A stretch of 64,000 bases of DNA from Bradyrhizobium sp. MOS002 (GCF_003020115.1 NZ_PYFX01000002.1:1-64000), one strand, 5' to 3'; counted from the first letter of the stretch, positions 17,343-26,582 are shown. Notes: generated by a model from the sequence alone, not told the origin. Made by a program: numbers and translations.

Positions 17343-18971
17343 ATGGCGCAGGCCAATACGCATCAGGCCAAAACCCAGTTCGGCTATCGCCGCCACCCCG
17401 ATCAGGATCGCCCCGGCCAGAGCGCGGCCGAGCATCCCGTGGTGGTCGTCGGCGCGGGCCCGGTCGGGCTTTCGCTAGCGATCGACCTTGCCCAGCGCGG
17501 CCAGCGCGTCGTTCTTCTGGATGACGCCGACCGCATCGGAGAGGGCTCCCGCGCGATCTGCTTCTCGAAACGCTCGCTGGAATATTGGGACCGGCTCGGC
17601 GTCGGCGACCGCATGGTCGACAAAGGCGTGGTCTGGAGCGTCGGCCGCATCTTCCACGGCGAGCAGCAGCTCTACCAGTTCAATCTGCTGCCGGACGACG
17701 GTCACAAGCGGCCGGCCTTCATCAATCTCCAGCAATATTATGCCGAAGCCTATCTGGTCGACCGCATCAGCGATCTGCCCGAGATCAATTTGCGCTGGCG
17801 CAACAAGGTGACGGCGCTTGAGAGCCGCAACGATTCCGTTGCGTTGACGATCGAGACGCCGGAGGGCGCCTATCGCCTGCACGCGCAATATGTCGTCGCC
17901 TGCGACGGCGCGCGCTCTTCGCTGCGGCAGATGGTGGGCGCCGATTTCGCGGGACAGGTGTTCGAGGACCAGTTCCTGATCGCCGACGTCAAGATGACCG
18001 CGGAATTCCCGACCGAGCGCTGGTTCTGGTTCGACCCGCCGTTTCATGCGGGGCGTTCGGCGTTGTTGCACCGACAGCCTGACGATGTCTGGCGCATCGA
18101 CCTCCAGCTCAATCGCTATGCCGATCCAATCGTCGAGAAGAAGCCCGAGAACGTGCGGCCGCGGATTGCGCGCATGCTCGGCCACGACAAGTTCGAGTTC
18201 GAGTGGATCTCGCTCTACAAGTTCCAGTGCCGGCGGATGGACCGCTTCGTCCATGGCCGCGTGATATTTGCAGGCGATTCCGCGCACCAGGTCTCGCCGT
18301 TCGGCGCGCGCGGTGCCAATTCGGGACTCGAGGACGCCGAAAACCTCTCCTGGAAGCTCGACCGCGTCCTGCGCGGCGCCTCACCCGCGAGCCTGCTCGA
18401 GAGCTATCATGTCGAGCGCAGCGGGGCGGCCGACGAGAACATCCGCGAATCCACCCGCTCGACCGATTTCATGGCACCGAACTCGCATCAGGAAGCGCGG
18501 CTGCGCAAGGCGGTGCTGTCGCTCGCCAAGGAAACGGAGTTCGGCAAGCGCATGGTCAATGGCGGGCGGCTCTCGGTGCCATGCAGCTATGACTCGCCGC
18601 TGTCATCGCCCGATGCGGATGCGTGGCGCGGTGGCCCGCTCCCGGGTTGCTCGATGCTCGATGCTCCCGTTACGACGCGCGCGGGCGAGCAAGCCTATTT
18701 GACCGATGCGTTCCGCAAGGGTGGAACAGACTTCACGTTGCTGTCGTTCAGCAATGGCGCGGCGATCGATGCGCCCGAAGGCGTGAAGGATATCCGAATC
18801 GGCAGTGAGGGCGGGCTCGCAGATCCGGCGGGGCTCACCGCAAAGCGCTATGATGCGGAGCCAGGCTCAGCCTACCTACTCAGGCCGGACGGCTACGTTG
18901 CGGCGCGCTTCCGCCACCCGACGCGCGCTGGCGTCGCGGCAGCGCTGTCGCAGGCGCAAGGCTTGAATTGA
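17343..18971 (+). CDS. FAD-dependent aromatic hydroxylase, MhpA/MhaA-like
   Basis: The 542-residue flavoprotein belongs to the class A aromatic hydroxylases. It has the dinucleotide-binding motif VVVVGAGPVGLSLAIDLA near residue 32, a central DG-type motif (VACDGARSSLRQMVGADF) and the second FAD motif GDSAHQVSPFGARGANSGLE. The C-terminal thioredoxin-like region is present. It should hydroxylate a phenolic acid using NAD(P)H and oxygen. It opens an operon with a DUF2783 gene, an MBL gene and hmgA. This resembles the two-part 3-hydroxyphenylacetate 6-hydroxylase (MhaA plus a small coupling protein MhaB) known from Pseudomonas putida, whose product is homogentisate. That substrate is inferred from context. 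Confidence 0.85.
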   Translation: MAQANTHQAKTQFGYRRHPDQDRPGQSAAEHPVVVVGAGPVGLSLAIDLAQRGQRVVLLDDADRIGEGSRAICFSKRSLEYWDRLGVGDRMVDKGVVWSVGRIFHGEQQLYQFNLLPDDGHKRPAFINLQQYYAEAYLVDRISDLPEINLRWRNKVTALESRNDSVALTIETPEGAYRLHAQYVVACDGARSSLRQMVGADFAGQVFEDQFLIADVKMTAEFPTERWFWFDPPFHAGRSALLHRQPDDVWRIDLQLNRYADPIVEKKPENVRPRIARMLGHDKFEFEWISLYKFQCRRMDRFVHGRVIFAGDSAHQVSPFGARGANSGLEDAENLSWKLDRVLRGASPASLLESYHVERSGAADENIRESTRSTDFMAPNSHQEARLRKAVLSLAKETEFGKRMVNGGRLSVPCSYDSPLSSPDADAWRGGPLPGCSMLDAPVTTRAGEQAYLTDAFRKGGTDFTLLSFSNGAAIDAPEGVKDIRIGSEGGLADPAGLTAKRYDAEPGSAYLLRPDGYVAARFRHPTRAGVAAALSQAQGLN

Positions 18972-18984
18972 ATTGAGGATTCGC

Positions 18985-19209
18985 ATGTCGCTCTCGACCA
19001 GCTCCAATTTCGCGCGGCCCGACGACGCCTTTCGCGCCATCGTGGAGGCGCATCGTGGCTTCACCGACGAGCAGAGCGCGGACTTCGACGCGGCGCTGGT
19101 GCTGATCCTTGCCAACCATATCGGCGATATCGACGTGCTGCGGGAGGCGATCCTGCTCGCGAAGCGCCGCATGATCGACGGCCAGCAGCAGCAGCAGCAA
19201 CAACAATAA
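18985..19209 (+). CDS. DUF2783 small protein, candidate coupling subunit of the hydroxylase
   Basis: The 74-residue acidic/helical protein starts 13 bases after the hydroxylase gene. Its core (DDAFRAIVEAHRGFTDEQSADFDAALVLILANHIGD ... AILLAKRRM region) is the DUF2783 pattern. It ends in eight glutamines encoded by CAG/CAA codons. Size and position match the small coupling protein MhaB described for two-component 3-hydroxyphenylacetate hydroxylase, so the same role is proposed here. That link is contextual, not shown by sequence similarity that I can see. The start is ATG at 18985. Confidence 0.75.
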   Translation: MSLSTSSNFARPDDAFRAIVEAHRGFTDEQSADFDAALVLILANHIGDIDVLREAILLAKRRMIDGQQQQQQQQ

Positions 19210-19233
19210 CCCAGTGACTTGAAGGACAAACTG

Positions 19234-20196
19234 ATGGCGAAGAACTTCGCATCCACCGGCGATCTCGCCGAGAAGAAGATCACCTTCTCCGAGATCGGCC
19301 CCGATCTCTACGCCTTCACCGCGGAGGGCGATCCGAACACCGCGATCATCGTCGGCGACGACGGCTGCCTGGTGTTCGACGCGCAGTCGACGCCGGCGAT
19401 GGCCAACAAGGTGATCGAGCGCGTCCGTACCGTCACCGACAAGCCGATCAAATATGTCGTGCTGTCGCATTATCACGCCGTGCGGGTGCTCGGTGCCTCC
19501 GCCTACAAGGCGCAGGGCATCGTCGCCTCGCAGGAGACCCATCGCCTGATCGAGGAGCGTGGCCAGCAGGATTGGGATTCCGAGTATGGCCGCTTCCCGC
19601 GCCTGTTTCAGGACGCATCGAGCATTCCCGGCCTGACCTGGCCGACGCTGACCTTCGAAGGCGAGATGTCGATCTATCTCGGCAAGCGCGAGGTGCGCCT
19701 GATGCAGCTTGGCGCCGGCCACACCTCCGGCGACATCGTCGCCTGGGTGCCCGATGCAGAGGTGATGTTCTCCGGCGACCTGATTGAATACCACTCGGCC
19801 TGCTATTGCGGCGACGCGCATTTGCGCGAATGGCCGCTGACGCTGAACGAGATCCGCAACTTCAATCCCAAGGCGATCGCGCCGGGCCGCGGCGATGCGT
19901 TGAAGGGCGTCGCCACGGTGCGCGAAGCCATCGCGATGACGCGCGACTTCGTCACCTCGCTCTACGGCGCCGCCGAAATCTCTGTCGCCAAGGGACGCAC
20001 GCTGAAGGAATCGATGGCCGCGACGCGCGAGGTCATGGATCCGAAATTCCAAAGCTTCGCCATCTACGAGCACTGTCTGCCGTTCAACGTGTCGCGCGCC
20101 TATGACGAGGCGTCGGGGATCGACGACCCCGTCATCTGGACCGACAAGCGCGACCAGGAGATGTGGGCCGCCCTGCAAGGAGGAGGATCATCATGA
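19234..20196 (+). CDS. MBL-fold protein with an altered metal-binding motif
   Basis: The 320-residue protein has the MBL fold, with LVFDAQSTP near residue 46, [24 protein letters not shown] in the middle and a C-terminal helical part. The first motif reads SHYHAVRV instead of the usual HxHxDH: His79 and His81 are kept, but the Asp and second-site His are replaced by Val83 and Arg84. The later His and Asp ligands are present. It may bind one metal or have another chemistry. It lies within the hydroxylase-hmgA operon and overlaps hmgA by 4 bases (ATGA), so it is likely to serve the same pathway. I chose the ATG at 19234, with GAAGGA before it. Confidence 0.85.
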   Translation: MAKNFASTGDLAEKKITFSEIGPDLYAFTAEGDPNTAIIVGDDGCLVFDAQSTPAMANKVIERVRTVTDKPIKYVVLSHYHAVRVLGASAYKAQGIVASQETHRLIEERGQQDWDSEYGRFPRLFQDASSIPGLTWPTLTFEGEMSIYLGKREVRLMQLGAGHTSGDIVAWVPDAEVMFSGDLIEYHSACYCGDAHLREWPLTLNEIRNFNPKAIAPGRGDALKGVATVREAIAMTRDFVTSLYGAAEISVAKGRTLKESMAATREVMDPKFQSFAIYEHCLPFNVSRAYDEASGIDDPVIWTDKRDQEMWAALQGGGSS

Positions 20197-21539
20197 ACAT
20201 CAATACCTCGCCCGATCAGATCATTCGCAGTACGGCCCAGGTCACGCCGGGCTACATGTCCGGCTTCGGCAACAGTTTTGAGACCGAGGCGCTGCCGGGC
20301 GCGCTGCCGATCGGGCGCAACTCGCCGCAGCGCTGTGCCTACGGCCTCTATGCCGAGCAGCTCTCCGGCTCTCCCTTCACCGCGCCGCGCGGCAGCAACG
20401 AGCGCTCCTGGCTCTATCGCATTCGACCGTCGGTGAAACATTCGGGCCGGTTCGAGAAGGCCGACGGCGGCCTGTGGCGTTCGGCACCGTGCCATGAAAA
20501 CGATCTGCCGATCGCGCAACTGCGCTGGGATCCGGCGCCGATCCCGAAGGAGGACATGACTTTCCTTCAGGGCGTGCAGACCATGACCACCGCCGGCGAC
20601 GTCAACACCCAGGCCGGCATGGCGGCCCACGTCTATCTCATCACCAGGTCAATGGTGGACCAGCACTTCTACAATGCCGACGGCGAGCTGATGTTCGTGC
20701 TGCAGCAGGGCAATCTTCGCATCGTCACCGAGTTCGGTCGCATCGACGCCGAGCCCGGCGAGATCGTGGTGATCCCACGCGGCGTCAAGTTCCGGGTGGA
20801 GATTCCGAGCGGACCGGCGCGCGGCTATCTCTGCGAAAATTACGGCGGCGCCTTCACGCTGCCGGAGCGGGGGCCGATCGGCGCCAATTGCCTTGCCAAT
20901 GCCCGCGACTTCCTGACGCCGGTCGCCTACTACGAGGACAAGGACTCGCCGACCGAGTTGTTCGTGAAATGGGGTGGCGCTCTGTTCAAGACCACGCTGC
21001 CGCATTCGCCGATCGACGTCGTCGCCTGGCACGGCAATTATGCGCCGTACAAATATGATCTGCGCAGCTTCTCGCCGGTCGGCGCGATCGGCTTCGATCA
21101 TCCCGATCCCTCGATCTTCACCGTGCTGACCTCGCCGTCGGAGACCGCGGGCACGGCGAATATCGACTTCGTGATCTTCCCCGAGCGCTGGATGGTCGCC
21201 GACAACACCTTTCGCCCGCCGTGGTATCACATGAACATCATGAGCGAGTTCATGGGCCTGATCTACGGCGTCTACGACGCCAAGCCGCAAGGTTTCGTGC
21301 CGGGCGGCATGAGCCTGCACAATTGCATGCTGCCGCACGGCCCCGATCGCGATGCCTTCGAGCACGCCAGCAACGGCGAGCTGAAGCCGGTCAAGCTGAC
21401 CGGCACCATGGCCTTCATGTTCGAGACCCGCTACGCGCAGCGCGTCACCGCGCACGCCGCGAATTCCGCGACATTGCAGGACGACTACGCGGATTGCTGG
21501 AATGGCCTCGAGAAGCGGTTCGATCCGAGCAAGCCGTAG
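20193..21539 (+). CDS. hmgA: Homogentisate 1,2-dioxygenase
   Basis: The 448-residue protein matches homogentisate dioxygenase along its full length: [19 protein letters not shown] at the N-terminus, [15 protein letters not shown], and the iron-binding region [19 protein letters not shown] carrying His and Glu ligands. The C-terminus has [15 protein letters not shown] with a further His. It opens the homogentisate ring to 4-maleylacetoacetate in the cytoplasm. The start overlaps the preceding stop, and a strong AAGGAGGAGGA lies just upstream. It works between the hydroxylase or HppD, which supply homogentisate, and the fumarylacetoacetase encoded next. Confidence 0.97.
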   Translation: MNINTSPDQIIRSTAQVTPGYMSGFGNSFETEALPGALPIGRNSPQRCAYGLYAEQLSGSPFTAPRGSNERSWLYRIRPSVKHSGRFEKADGGLWRSAPCHENDLPIAQLRWDPAPIPKEDMTFLQGVQTMTTAGDVNTQAGMAAHVYLITRSMVDQHFYNADGELMFVLQQGNLRIVTEFGRIDAEPGEIVVIPRGVKFRVEIPSGPARGYLCENYGGAFTLPERGPIGANCLANARDFLTPVAYYEDKDSPTELFVKWGGALFKTTLPHSPIDVVAWHGNYAPYKYDLRSFSPVGAIGFDHPDPSIFTVLTSPSETAGTANIDFVIFPERWMVADNTFRPPWYHMNIMSEFMGLIYGVYDAKPQGFVPGGMSLHNCMLPHGPDRDAFEHASNGELKPVKLTGTMAFMFETRYAQRVTAHAANSATLQDDYADCWNGLEKRFDPSKP

Positions 21540-21543
21540 CGTT

Positions 21544-21708
21544 CTTGCCCTCTCCCCTTGCGGGAGAGGGTGGCTCGCCGCGTAGCGGCGAGACGGGTGA
21601 GGGGTCTGTCTCCGCGACTGAACCTCTCTCATTTCGACTCGCGGATAGAACCCCTCATCCGGCGCTTCGCGCCACCTTCTCCCGCAAGGGGAGAAGGAAG
21701 AAAGGACC
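21544..21708. repeat. Palindromic intergenic repeat between hmgA and the fumarylacetoacetase gene
   Basis: The arms CCTCTCCCCTTGCGGGAGAGG and, at the far end, CACCTTCTCCCGCAAGGGGA can pair over a long distance, with GTAGCGGCGAG and GCGCTTCGCGC as inner hairpins. A related copy lies at 48456-48614. The element may protect the hmgA message or reduce expression of the next gene. Confidence 0.6.
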
Positions 21709-21717
21709 GGGCCGACA

Positions 21718-22992
21718 GTGACGACACACCCCAACGACCCCAGCCTCCGCTCCTTCATCGACGTCGATCCGGCCTCCGACTTCCCGATCCAGAACCTGCC
21801 TTACGGCGTGTTCTCGACCGCGAACAATCCGACGCCGCGCGTCGGAGTTGCGATCGGCAACTATGTGCTCGATCTCTGGGAGCTCGAGCAGGATTCGCGG
21901 CTCGATGTCGGGCCGCTCGGCGTGTTCTCGACGCCGTCGCTCAATGCTTTCATGGCGCTGGGGCCAAAGGTCTGGGCGAAGACGCGGGCGCGGATCAGCG
22001 AGCTGTTGCGCGCCGATCATCCCGAGCTGCGCGACAATGAACAGCTGCGCAAGCAGGCTCTGGTGCCGATACGCGACCGAAAATTACATCTGCCGTTCGC
22101 GGTCTCCGGCTACACCGATTTCTATTCGTCGAAAGAACACGCCACCAATGTCGGCGTGATGTTCCGTGGCAAGGACAATGCGCTGCAGCCGAACTGGCTG
22201 CACATGCCGATCGGCTATAACGGCCGCGCCTCCACCGTCGTCGTGTCCGGCACCAAGGTGAAGCGTCCGCGCGGGCAGCTGAAGCCGCCGAATGTGGAGG
22301 CGCCGAGCTTCGCGCCGTGCAAGCGGCTCGATTTCGAGCTGGAGATGGGTGTCGTGATCGGGCAGCCTTCGCCGATGGGCGGCATGCTCACTGAGCAACA
22401 GGCCGAGGAGATGATCTTCGGCTTCGTGCTGCTCAACGATTGGAGCGCGCGCGATATCCAGCAATGGGAATATGTGCCGCTTGGCCCGTTCCTCGCCAAG
22501 GCGTTCGCGACCTCGATCAGCCCATGGATAGTGACGCGCGAGGCGCTGGAGCCGTTTCGCCTGAACGGGCCGGAGCAGGAGCCGGTGCCGCTCGATTATC
22601 TCAAGCAGGGCAAGCCGCAAAACTACGATCTCGAACTCGACGTCTCCTTGCGCGCCGCCGGCGCCAACGCGCCTGCCGGCATCAGCCGCACCAATTTCAA
22701 GTACATGTACTGGTCGTCGGTGCAGCAACTGATGCACCACGCCTCCTCCGGCTGCGCCATGAATGTCGGAGATCTCTTGGGGAGCGGTACGATCTCCGGC
22801 CCGGAGAAGAACCAGCGCGGCAGTCTGCTGGAGATCAGCTGGAACGGCACCGAGCCGGTCGAATTGCCCGGCGGCATCAAGCGGTCATTCCTGGAAGACG
22901 GCGACAGCCTCGTCATGCGCGGCTGGTGTCAGGGCGACGGTTATCGCGTCGGCTTCGGCGAGGTTGAAGGGACGATTCTGGCGGCGGAGTAA
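21718..22992 (+). CDS. fahA: Fumarylacetoacetase
   Basis: The 424-residue protein has the N-terminal FAH domain (LPYGVFSTANNPTPRVGVAIG) and the catalytic FAH domain with DFYSSKEHATNVGVMFRGKDNAL, FELEMGVVIGQPS, VLLNDWSARDIQQWEY and LLGSGTISGPEKNQRGSLLE. These contain the metal-binding acidic residues and the catalytic His. It hydrolyses fumarylacetoacetate to fumarate and acetoacetate, the last step of tyrosine/homogentisate breakdown. The start is GTG at 21718 with a weak ribosome binding site, which fits a downstream operon gene. No maleylacetoacetate isomerase gene is near. Confidence 0.95.
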   Translation: MTTHPNDPSLRSFIDVDPASDFPIQNLPYGVFSTANNPTPRVGVAIGNYVLDLWELEQDSRLDVGPLGVFSTPSLNAFMALGPKVWAKTRARISELLRADHPELRDNEQLRKQALVPIRDRKLHLPFAVSGYTDFYSSKEHATNVGVMFRGKDNALQPNWLHMPIGYNGRASTVVVSGTKVKRPRGQLKPPNVEAPSFAPCKRLDFELEMGVVIGQPSPMGGMLTEQQAEEMIFGFVLLNDWSARDIQQWEYVPLGPFLAKAFATSISPWIVTREALEPFRLNGPEQEPVPLDYLKQGKPQNYDLELDVSLRAAGANAPAGISRTNFKYMYWSSVQQLMHHASSGCAMNVGDLLGSGTISGPEKNQRGSLLEISWNGTEPVELPGGIKRSFLEDGDSLVMRGWCQGDGYRVGFGEVEGTILAAE

Positions 22993-23030
22993 TGGCAGGG
23001 GAGTGATGGGACACTCTATCCACATCCTCC

Positions 23031-23122
23031 GTCATTGCGAGCGAAGCGAAGCAATCCAGGGTCTTTCCGCAGCGGCAGTCTGGATTGCTTCGTCGCAAGG
23101 GCTCCTCGCAATGACGTGGTGA
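23031..23122. repeat. Short palindromic intergenic repeat (GCGAAGCGAAGCAATCC type)
   Basis: CATTGCGAGCGAAGCGAAGC ... CAATCCAG is followed by its inverted copy CTGGATTGCTTCGTCGCAAGGGCTCCTCGCAATG. Only this copy was noticed in the window. It sits between convergent genes. Confidence 0.6.
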
Positions 23123-23126
23123 GAGC

Positions 23127-23438
23127 CTACCGCTTCTCCGGCGCGACGTCGCGTATCCGCGCGCAATGCGCCGCGACGTCCTCCAGGCTGTACTTCAGAT
23201 GCACCCGCTTGTCCGACGGCGTCTGGTTGCTCGTGCACACGCCCGGTCGCCATTGCTGCGTTGGCCTGATCGGGCGCGGCGCAAAACCGCCGCCGCAGTT
23301 CGGGCAGACGTTGGAGAGTTTCGTCTCCACGCAGTCCGCACAGAAGGTGCATTCATAGGAGCAGATCCGCGCGTCCGTCGCGTTCGGCGGCAGGTCGCGG
23401 TCGCAATATTCGCAGTTCGGTCGAAGCTGGAGGGCCAT
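23127..23438 (-). CDS. DUF1272 zinc-ribbon protein
   Basis: The 103-residue protein begins with LRPNCEYCDRDLPPNATDAR and continues ICSYECTFCADCVETKLSNVCPNCGGGF. The five CxxC-like pairs are the DUF1272 signature, suggesting a small zinc-binding protein. The last 45 residues are less conserved in appearance. Function is not known. It lies alone between the fumarylacetoacetase and Lrp genes. Confidence 0.85.
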   Translation of the reverse strand: MALQLRPNCEYCDRDLPPNATDARICSYECTFCADCVETKLSNVCPNCGGGFAPRPIRPTQQWRPGVCTSNQTPSDKRVHLKYSLEDVAAHCARIRDVAPEKR

Positions 23439-23511
23439 GGCTCAGTCTCCGCAGATTGCCGGGATCATCGCAGATCGCGCGCGGAGCGCGAATGCCGGAT
23501 TTCCCTCGATT

Positions 23512-23991
23512 TCAGCCGGGTTTGATTTCTTTCAGCGGCAGACGCGTGCTTTCCTTCAGCCTGTCGAGCACGATCGATGAGCGCACATGGGCGATACTCT
23601 GGTGCGGCATCAGCACGTCGTTGACGAGAGTGGAGAGACCCTTCAGGTCGCGCAGGACGGCTTTCAACACATAGTCGGCGTCGCCGGTCAGCGAATAGGC
23701 CTCCTGGATCTCGTCGATTCGATTGACCAGCGTTCGGAAGCGTTTCGAGTTGTCCGGTGAGTGGGTCGCCAGCGTCACCTGGATAAAGGCGATCACGCCG
23801 AAGCCAAGGGCCTCGCTGGAGAGATCGGCGTGGTAGCCCGCGATCACCTTCTCCTCCTCCAGCCGCATCCGCCGGCGCGAGCATTGCGAGGCCGAGAGCC
23901 CTGCGATGTCGGCCAGTTCCTGGTTGGTGAGGCGGCCGTCGTCCTGGAGCGCGCCCAGGATCTTGAGGTCGAAGGCATCCACCAAAGTCAT
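23512..23991 (-). CDS. Lrp/AsnC-family regulator divergent from hppD
   Basis: The 159-residue protein has the AsnC HTH (LDLKILGALQDDGRLTNQEL ... LSASQCSRRRMRLEE) and a RAM domain with YHADLSSEALGFGVIAFIQV and AYSLTGDADYVLKAVLRDLK. It is divergent from the 4-hydroxyphenylpyruvate dioxygenase gene with a 94-base gap carrying an imperfect palindrome, so it very likely controls hppD, perhaps in response to tyrosine or phenylalanine. I chose the ATG at 23991 because it precedes the HTH by the usual few residues. Confidence 0.92.
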   Translation of the reverse strand: MTLVDAFDLKILGALQDDGRLTNQELADIAGLSASQCSRRRMRLEEEKVIAGYHADLSSEALGFGVIAFIQVTLATHSPDNSKRFRTLVNRIDEIQEAYSLTGDADYVLKAVLRDLKGLSTLVNDVLMPHQSIAHVRSSIVLDRLKESTRLPLKEIKPG

Positions 23992-24004
23992 GCGGAATTG
24001 TCCC

Positions 24005-24031
24005 ATTCTATGCACAGATCGTGCGCAGAAT
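24005..24031 (+). promoter_or_regulatory. Imperfect palindrome in the lrp-hppD promoter region
   Basis: ATTCTATGCAC-AGATC-GTGCGCAGAAT has 9 of 11 symmetrical positions in its arms. It lies between the divergent Lrp and hppD genes and is the best operator candidate there. Further TGCA-containing words follow up to 24070. Confidence 0.5.
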
Positions 24032-24085
24032 AGCCAAATGACGTCCCATTTGCACGCTCATTGCATGCGCCATGAAGGATAGTTC

Positions 24086-25225
24086 ATGGCAGTAATTTGG
24101 GAGAGCACCATGGGTCCGTTTCCGCACGATGCACCGCCGGCCACGATCAGCGCCGACAATCCGATGGGCACCGACGGGTTCGAGTTCGTCGAATATGCGC
24201 ATCCCGATCCGGAACAGCTGCACGCCCTGTTCAAGCTAATGGGCTATGCGCCCGTCGCGCGCCACAGAACGAAGAAGATCACGGTCTATCGCCAGGGTGA
24301 CATCAACTATCTCGTCAACGAGGAGCCCGGCACCCACGGTCACGATTTCGTCGCCGCGCACGGGCCCTGCGCGCCGTCGATGGCGTTTCGCGTCGTCGAT
24401 GCGAAGGCGGCCTATGACCGCGCGATATCGCTCGGTGCCGAACCTGCCGATGTGTCATCCGCGCAGAAGACGCTCGACGTCCCCGCGATCAAGGGCATCG
24501 GCGGCAGCCTGCTCTATTTCGTCGATCGCTATGGCGCCAAAGGTTCGCCCTATGACAGCGAGTTCGAATGGCTGGGTGCGCGCGATCCCCGTCCCGCCGG
24601 CGCCGGCCTGTTCTATCTCGATCACCTCACCCATAACGTCCATCGCGGCCGCATGGACGTGTGGACCGGCTTCTACGAGAAGCTCTTCAACTTCCGCCAG
24701 ATCCGCTTCTTCGACATCGAGGGCCGCGCCTCGGGCCTGTTCTCGCGGGCGCTGACGAGCCCCGACGGCAAGATCCGGATTCCGATCAACGAGGACGCCG
24801 GCGATTCCGGCCAGATCGAGGAATATCTCAATATCTATCGCGGCGAAGGCATCCAGCACATCGCCTGCGGCTGCCGTGACATCCACCGCACCATCGAAGG
24901 CCTGCGCGAAGCCGGCCTGCCTTTCATGCCGGCGCCGCCCAAGACCTATTTCGAGCGGATCGACGCGCGCCTGCCCAAGCATGGTGAGGACGTCGCGCGG
25001 CTTCAGGCCAACGGCATCCTGATCGACGGCGAAGGCGTGGTCGACGGCGGCCAGACCAAGGTGCTGCTGCAGATCTTCTCGGCCAACGCGATCGGCCCGA
25101 TCTTCTTCGAGTTCATCCAGCGCAAGGGCGACGACGGTTTTGGCGAAGGCAATTTCAAGGCCCTATTCGAATCGATCGAGGAGGACCAGATCCGGCGCGG
25201 GGTGCTGAAGGTGGATGCGGCGTAA
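24086..25225 (+). CDS. hppD: 4-Hydroxyphenylpyruvate dioxygenase
   Basis: The 379-residue protein has two vicinal-oxygen-chelate halves. The iron ligands appear as His in LDHLTHNV, His in GIQHIACG and Glu in FFEFIQRKGDDGFGEGN, which is also the HPPD signature. It converts 4-hydroxyphenylpyruvate to homogentisate, the substrate of HmgA encoded 2.5 kb away. Two starts are possible: ATG at 24086 (AAGGA six bases upstream) or ATG at 24110 (GGGAG upstream). The second begins MGPFPHDAPP and may be the family start. Confidence 0.96.
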   Translation: MAVIWESTMGPFPHDAPPATISADNPMGTDGFEFVEYAHPDPEQLHALFKLMGYAPVARHRTKKITVYRQGDINYLVNEEPGTHGHDFVAAHGPCAPSMAFRVVDAKAAYDRAISLGAEPADVSSAQKTLDVPAIKGIGGSLLYFVDRYGAKGSPYDSEFEWLGARDPRPAGAGLFYLDHLTHNVHRGRMDVWTGFYEKLFNFRQIRFFDIEGRASGLFSRALTSPDGKIRIPINEDAGDSGQIEEYLNIYRGEGIQHIACGCRDIHRTIEGLREAGLPFMPAPPKTYFERIDARLPKHGEDVARLQANGILIDGEGVVDGGQTKVLLQIFSANAIGPIFFEFIQRKGDDGFGEGNFKALFESIEEDQIRRGVLKVDAA

Positions 25226-25261
25226 GCACGCGCTTTACGTACACTGCCCCATCAAAACAGG

Positions 25262-25388
25262 CGTCGTCCCGGCGAAGGCCGGGCCCCATACTGCGTGATT
25301 TATCGATCTGATCGGTGAGGGTACCGAACTCCGAGCCTTCGCCAAACCACTCCCTGTGGTTATGGGTCCCGGCCTTCGCCGGGACGAC
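25262..25388. repeat. Intergenic repeat of the GTCGTCCCGGCGAAGGCCGGG family
   Basis: The outer arms GTCGTCCCGGCGAAGGCCGGG (trimmed) and CCCGGCCTTCGCCGGGACGAC are perfect inverses about 90 bases apart. Related copies lie at 32859, 35188, 50600, 58420 and, more distantly, 61690. All are intergenic. This one lies between convergent genes. Confidence 0.7.
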
Positions 25389-25415
25389 AGCGGAGGTTGT
25401 TGTAACGGTGAGGGT

Positions 25416-26582
25416 CTAACGCCCCGCCCACGCCTTCGTCACCGAGCCGATCTCCGCGCCCTCCGGCTCGCGCACCGCTGACGGCGTCCGCGAAAAGCGC
25501 GGCGCCGGCGCCGGCTGCTTCACGCCGTGGCGTTCGACGAAGACGTTGCGGGCGACCATGTGCGGATGCTCGGTCGCTTCCGACATGGTCAGCACCGGCG
25601 CAAAGCAGATGTCGGTGCCTTCCATGATCTTGCACCAGTCCTCGCGCGTCTTGCTCTTGAACACTGTCTTGAGTTTTTCCTTCAGCGCGGGCCAGGCCTT
25701 GCGGTCCATCTGCGCATCGAAATCGGCGTCGGTCAGGCCGGCGTGCTCGCGCAGCAGCGCGTAGAACTGCGGCTCGATCGAGCCGATCGAGACGAAATGG
25801 CCGCAGGCGCATTCGTAGACGCCGTAGAAATGCGCGCCGCCGTCGAGGAAGTTCTCATTGCGGCCTTCGGTCCAGCGGCCGAGCGTGGTCATGTCGAAGA
25901 AAAAAGACATCAGCGATGCCGCGCCGTCGCACATCGCGGCATCGACGACCTGCCCCTTGCCTGACCGCGAGGCTTCCAGCAGCGCCGCAAGCACGCCGAC
26001 GACGAGGTAGAGCGCGCCGCCGCCGAAATCGCCGACCAAATTGAGCGGCGGCACCGGCGCTTCCTTGGTGCCGATTGCGGCGAGCGCGCCGGTGATGGAG
26101 ATGTAGTTGATGTCATGGCCGGCGGCATTGGCGAGCGGGCCTTGCTGGCCCCAGCCGGTCATGCGGCCGTAGACCAGCTTCGGATTGCGTGCGAGCACCA
26201 CGTCAGGCCCGAGACCGAGCCGCTCCATCACACCGGGACGGAAACCCTCGACCAGCGCATCGGCATTCGCGAGCAGGTCGAGCACTTCCGCGATCGCCGC
26301 CTTGTCCTTGAGGTCAAGCTCGATCACCTTGCGGCCGCGGCCCGCGACCGACTTCATGTTCTTCCTGGCGCCGATCCGATCGAGCGTGACGACATCGGCA
26401 CCCATGTCAGCCAGCATCATGCAGGCAAAAGGGCCTGGTCCGATGCCGGCGAATTCGACGATGCGGAAGCCTGCGAGCGGGCCGGAGGTGCGAACGGAGG
26501 AGGTGGGGGCTGATTTGTCGAGCAATTGTTGTTTCCTCGGGTCGCGGGCGGATGCCGATTGTTCGGCAATCGCCTCGGACAT
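25416..26582 (-). CDS. CaiB/BaiF (class III) CoA-transferase family protein
   Basis: The 388-residue protein has the family start [32 protein letters not shown], with the conserved RKVIELDLK element after it. The catalytic Asp is in AAGHDINYI, and the CaiB C-terminal region is complete. It resembles alpha-methylacyl-CoA racemase/formyl-CoA transferase-like proteins. It moves CoA between carboxylic acids or epimerises an acyl-CoA; the substrate cannot be read from the sequence. It lies downstream of the cox-type operon on the same strand but behind a terminator, so it is probably separately transcribed. Confidence 0.88.
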   Translation of the reverse strand: MSEAIAEQSASARDPRKQQLLDKSAPTSSVRTSGPLAGFRIVEFAGIGPGPFACMMLADMGADVVTLDRIGARKNMKSVAGRGRKVIELDLKDKAAIAEVLDLLANADALVEGFRPGVMERLGLGPDVVLARNPKLVYGRMTGWGQQGPLANAAGHDINYISITGALAAIGTKEAPVPPLNLVGDFGGGALYLVVGVLAALLEASRSGKGQVVDAAMCDGAASLMSFFFDMTTLGRWTEGRNENFLDGGAHFYGVYECACGHFVSIGSIEPQFYALLREHAGLTDADFDAQMDRKAWPALKEKLKTVFKSKTREDWCKIMEGTDICFAPVLTMSEATEHPHMVARNVFVERHGVKQPAPAPRFSRTPSAVREPEGAEIGSVTKAWAGR

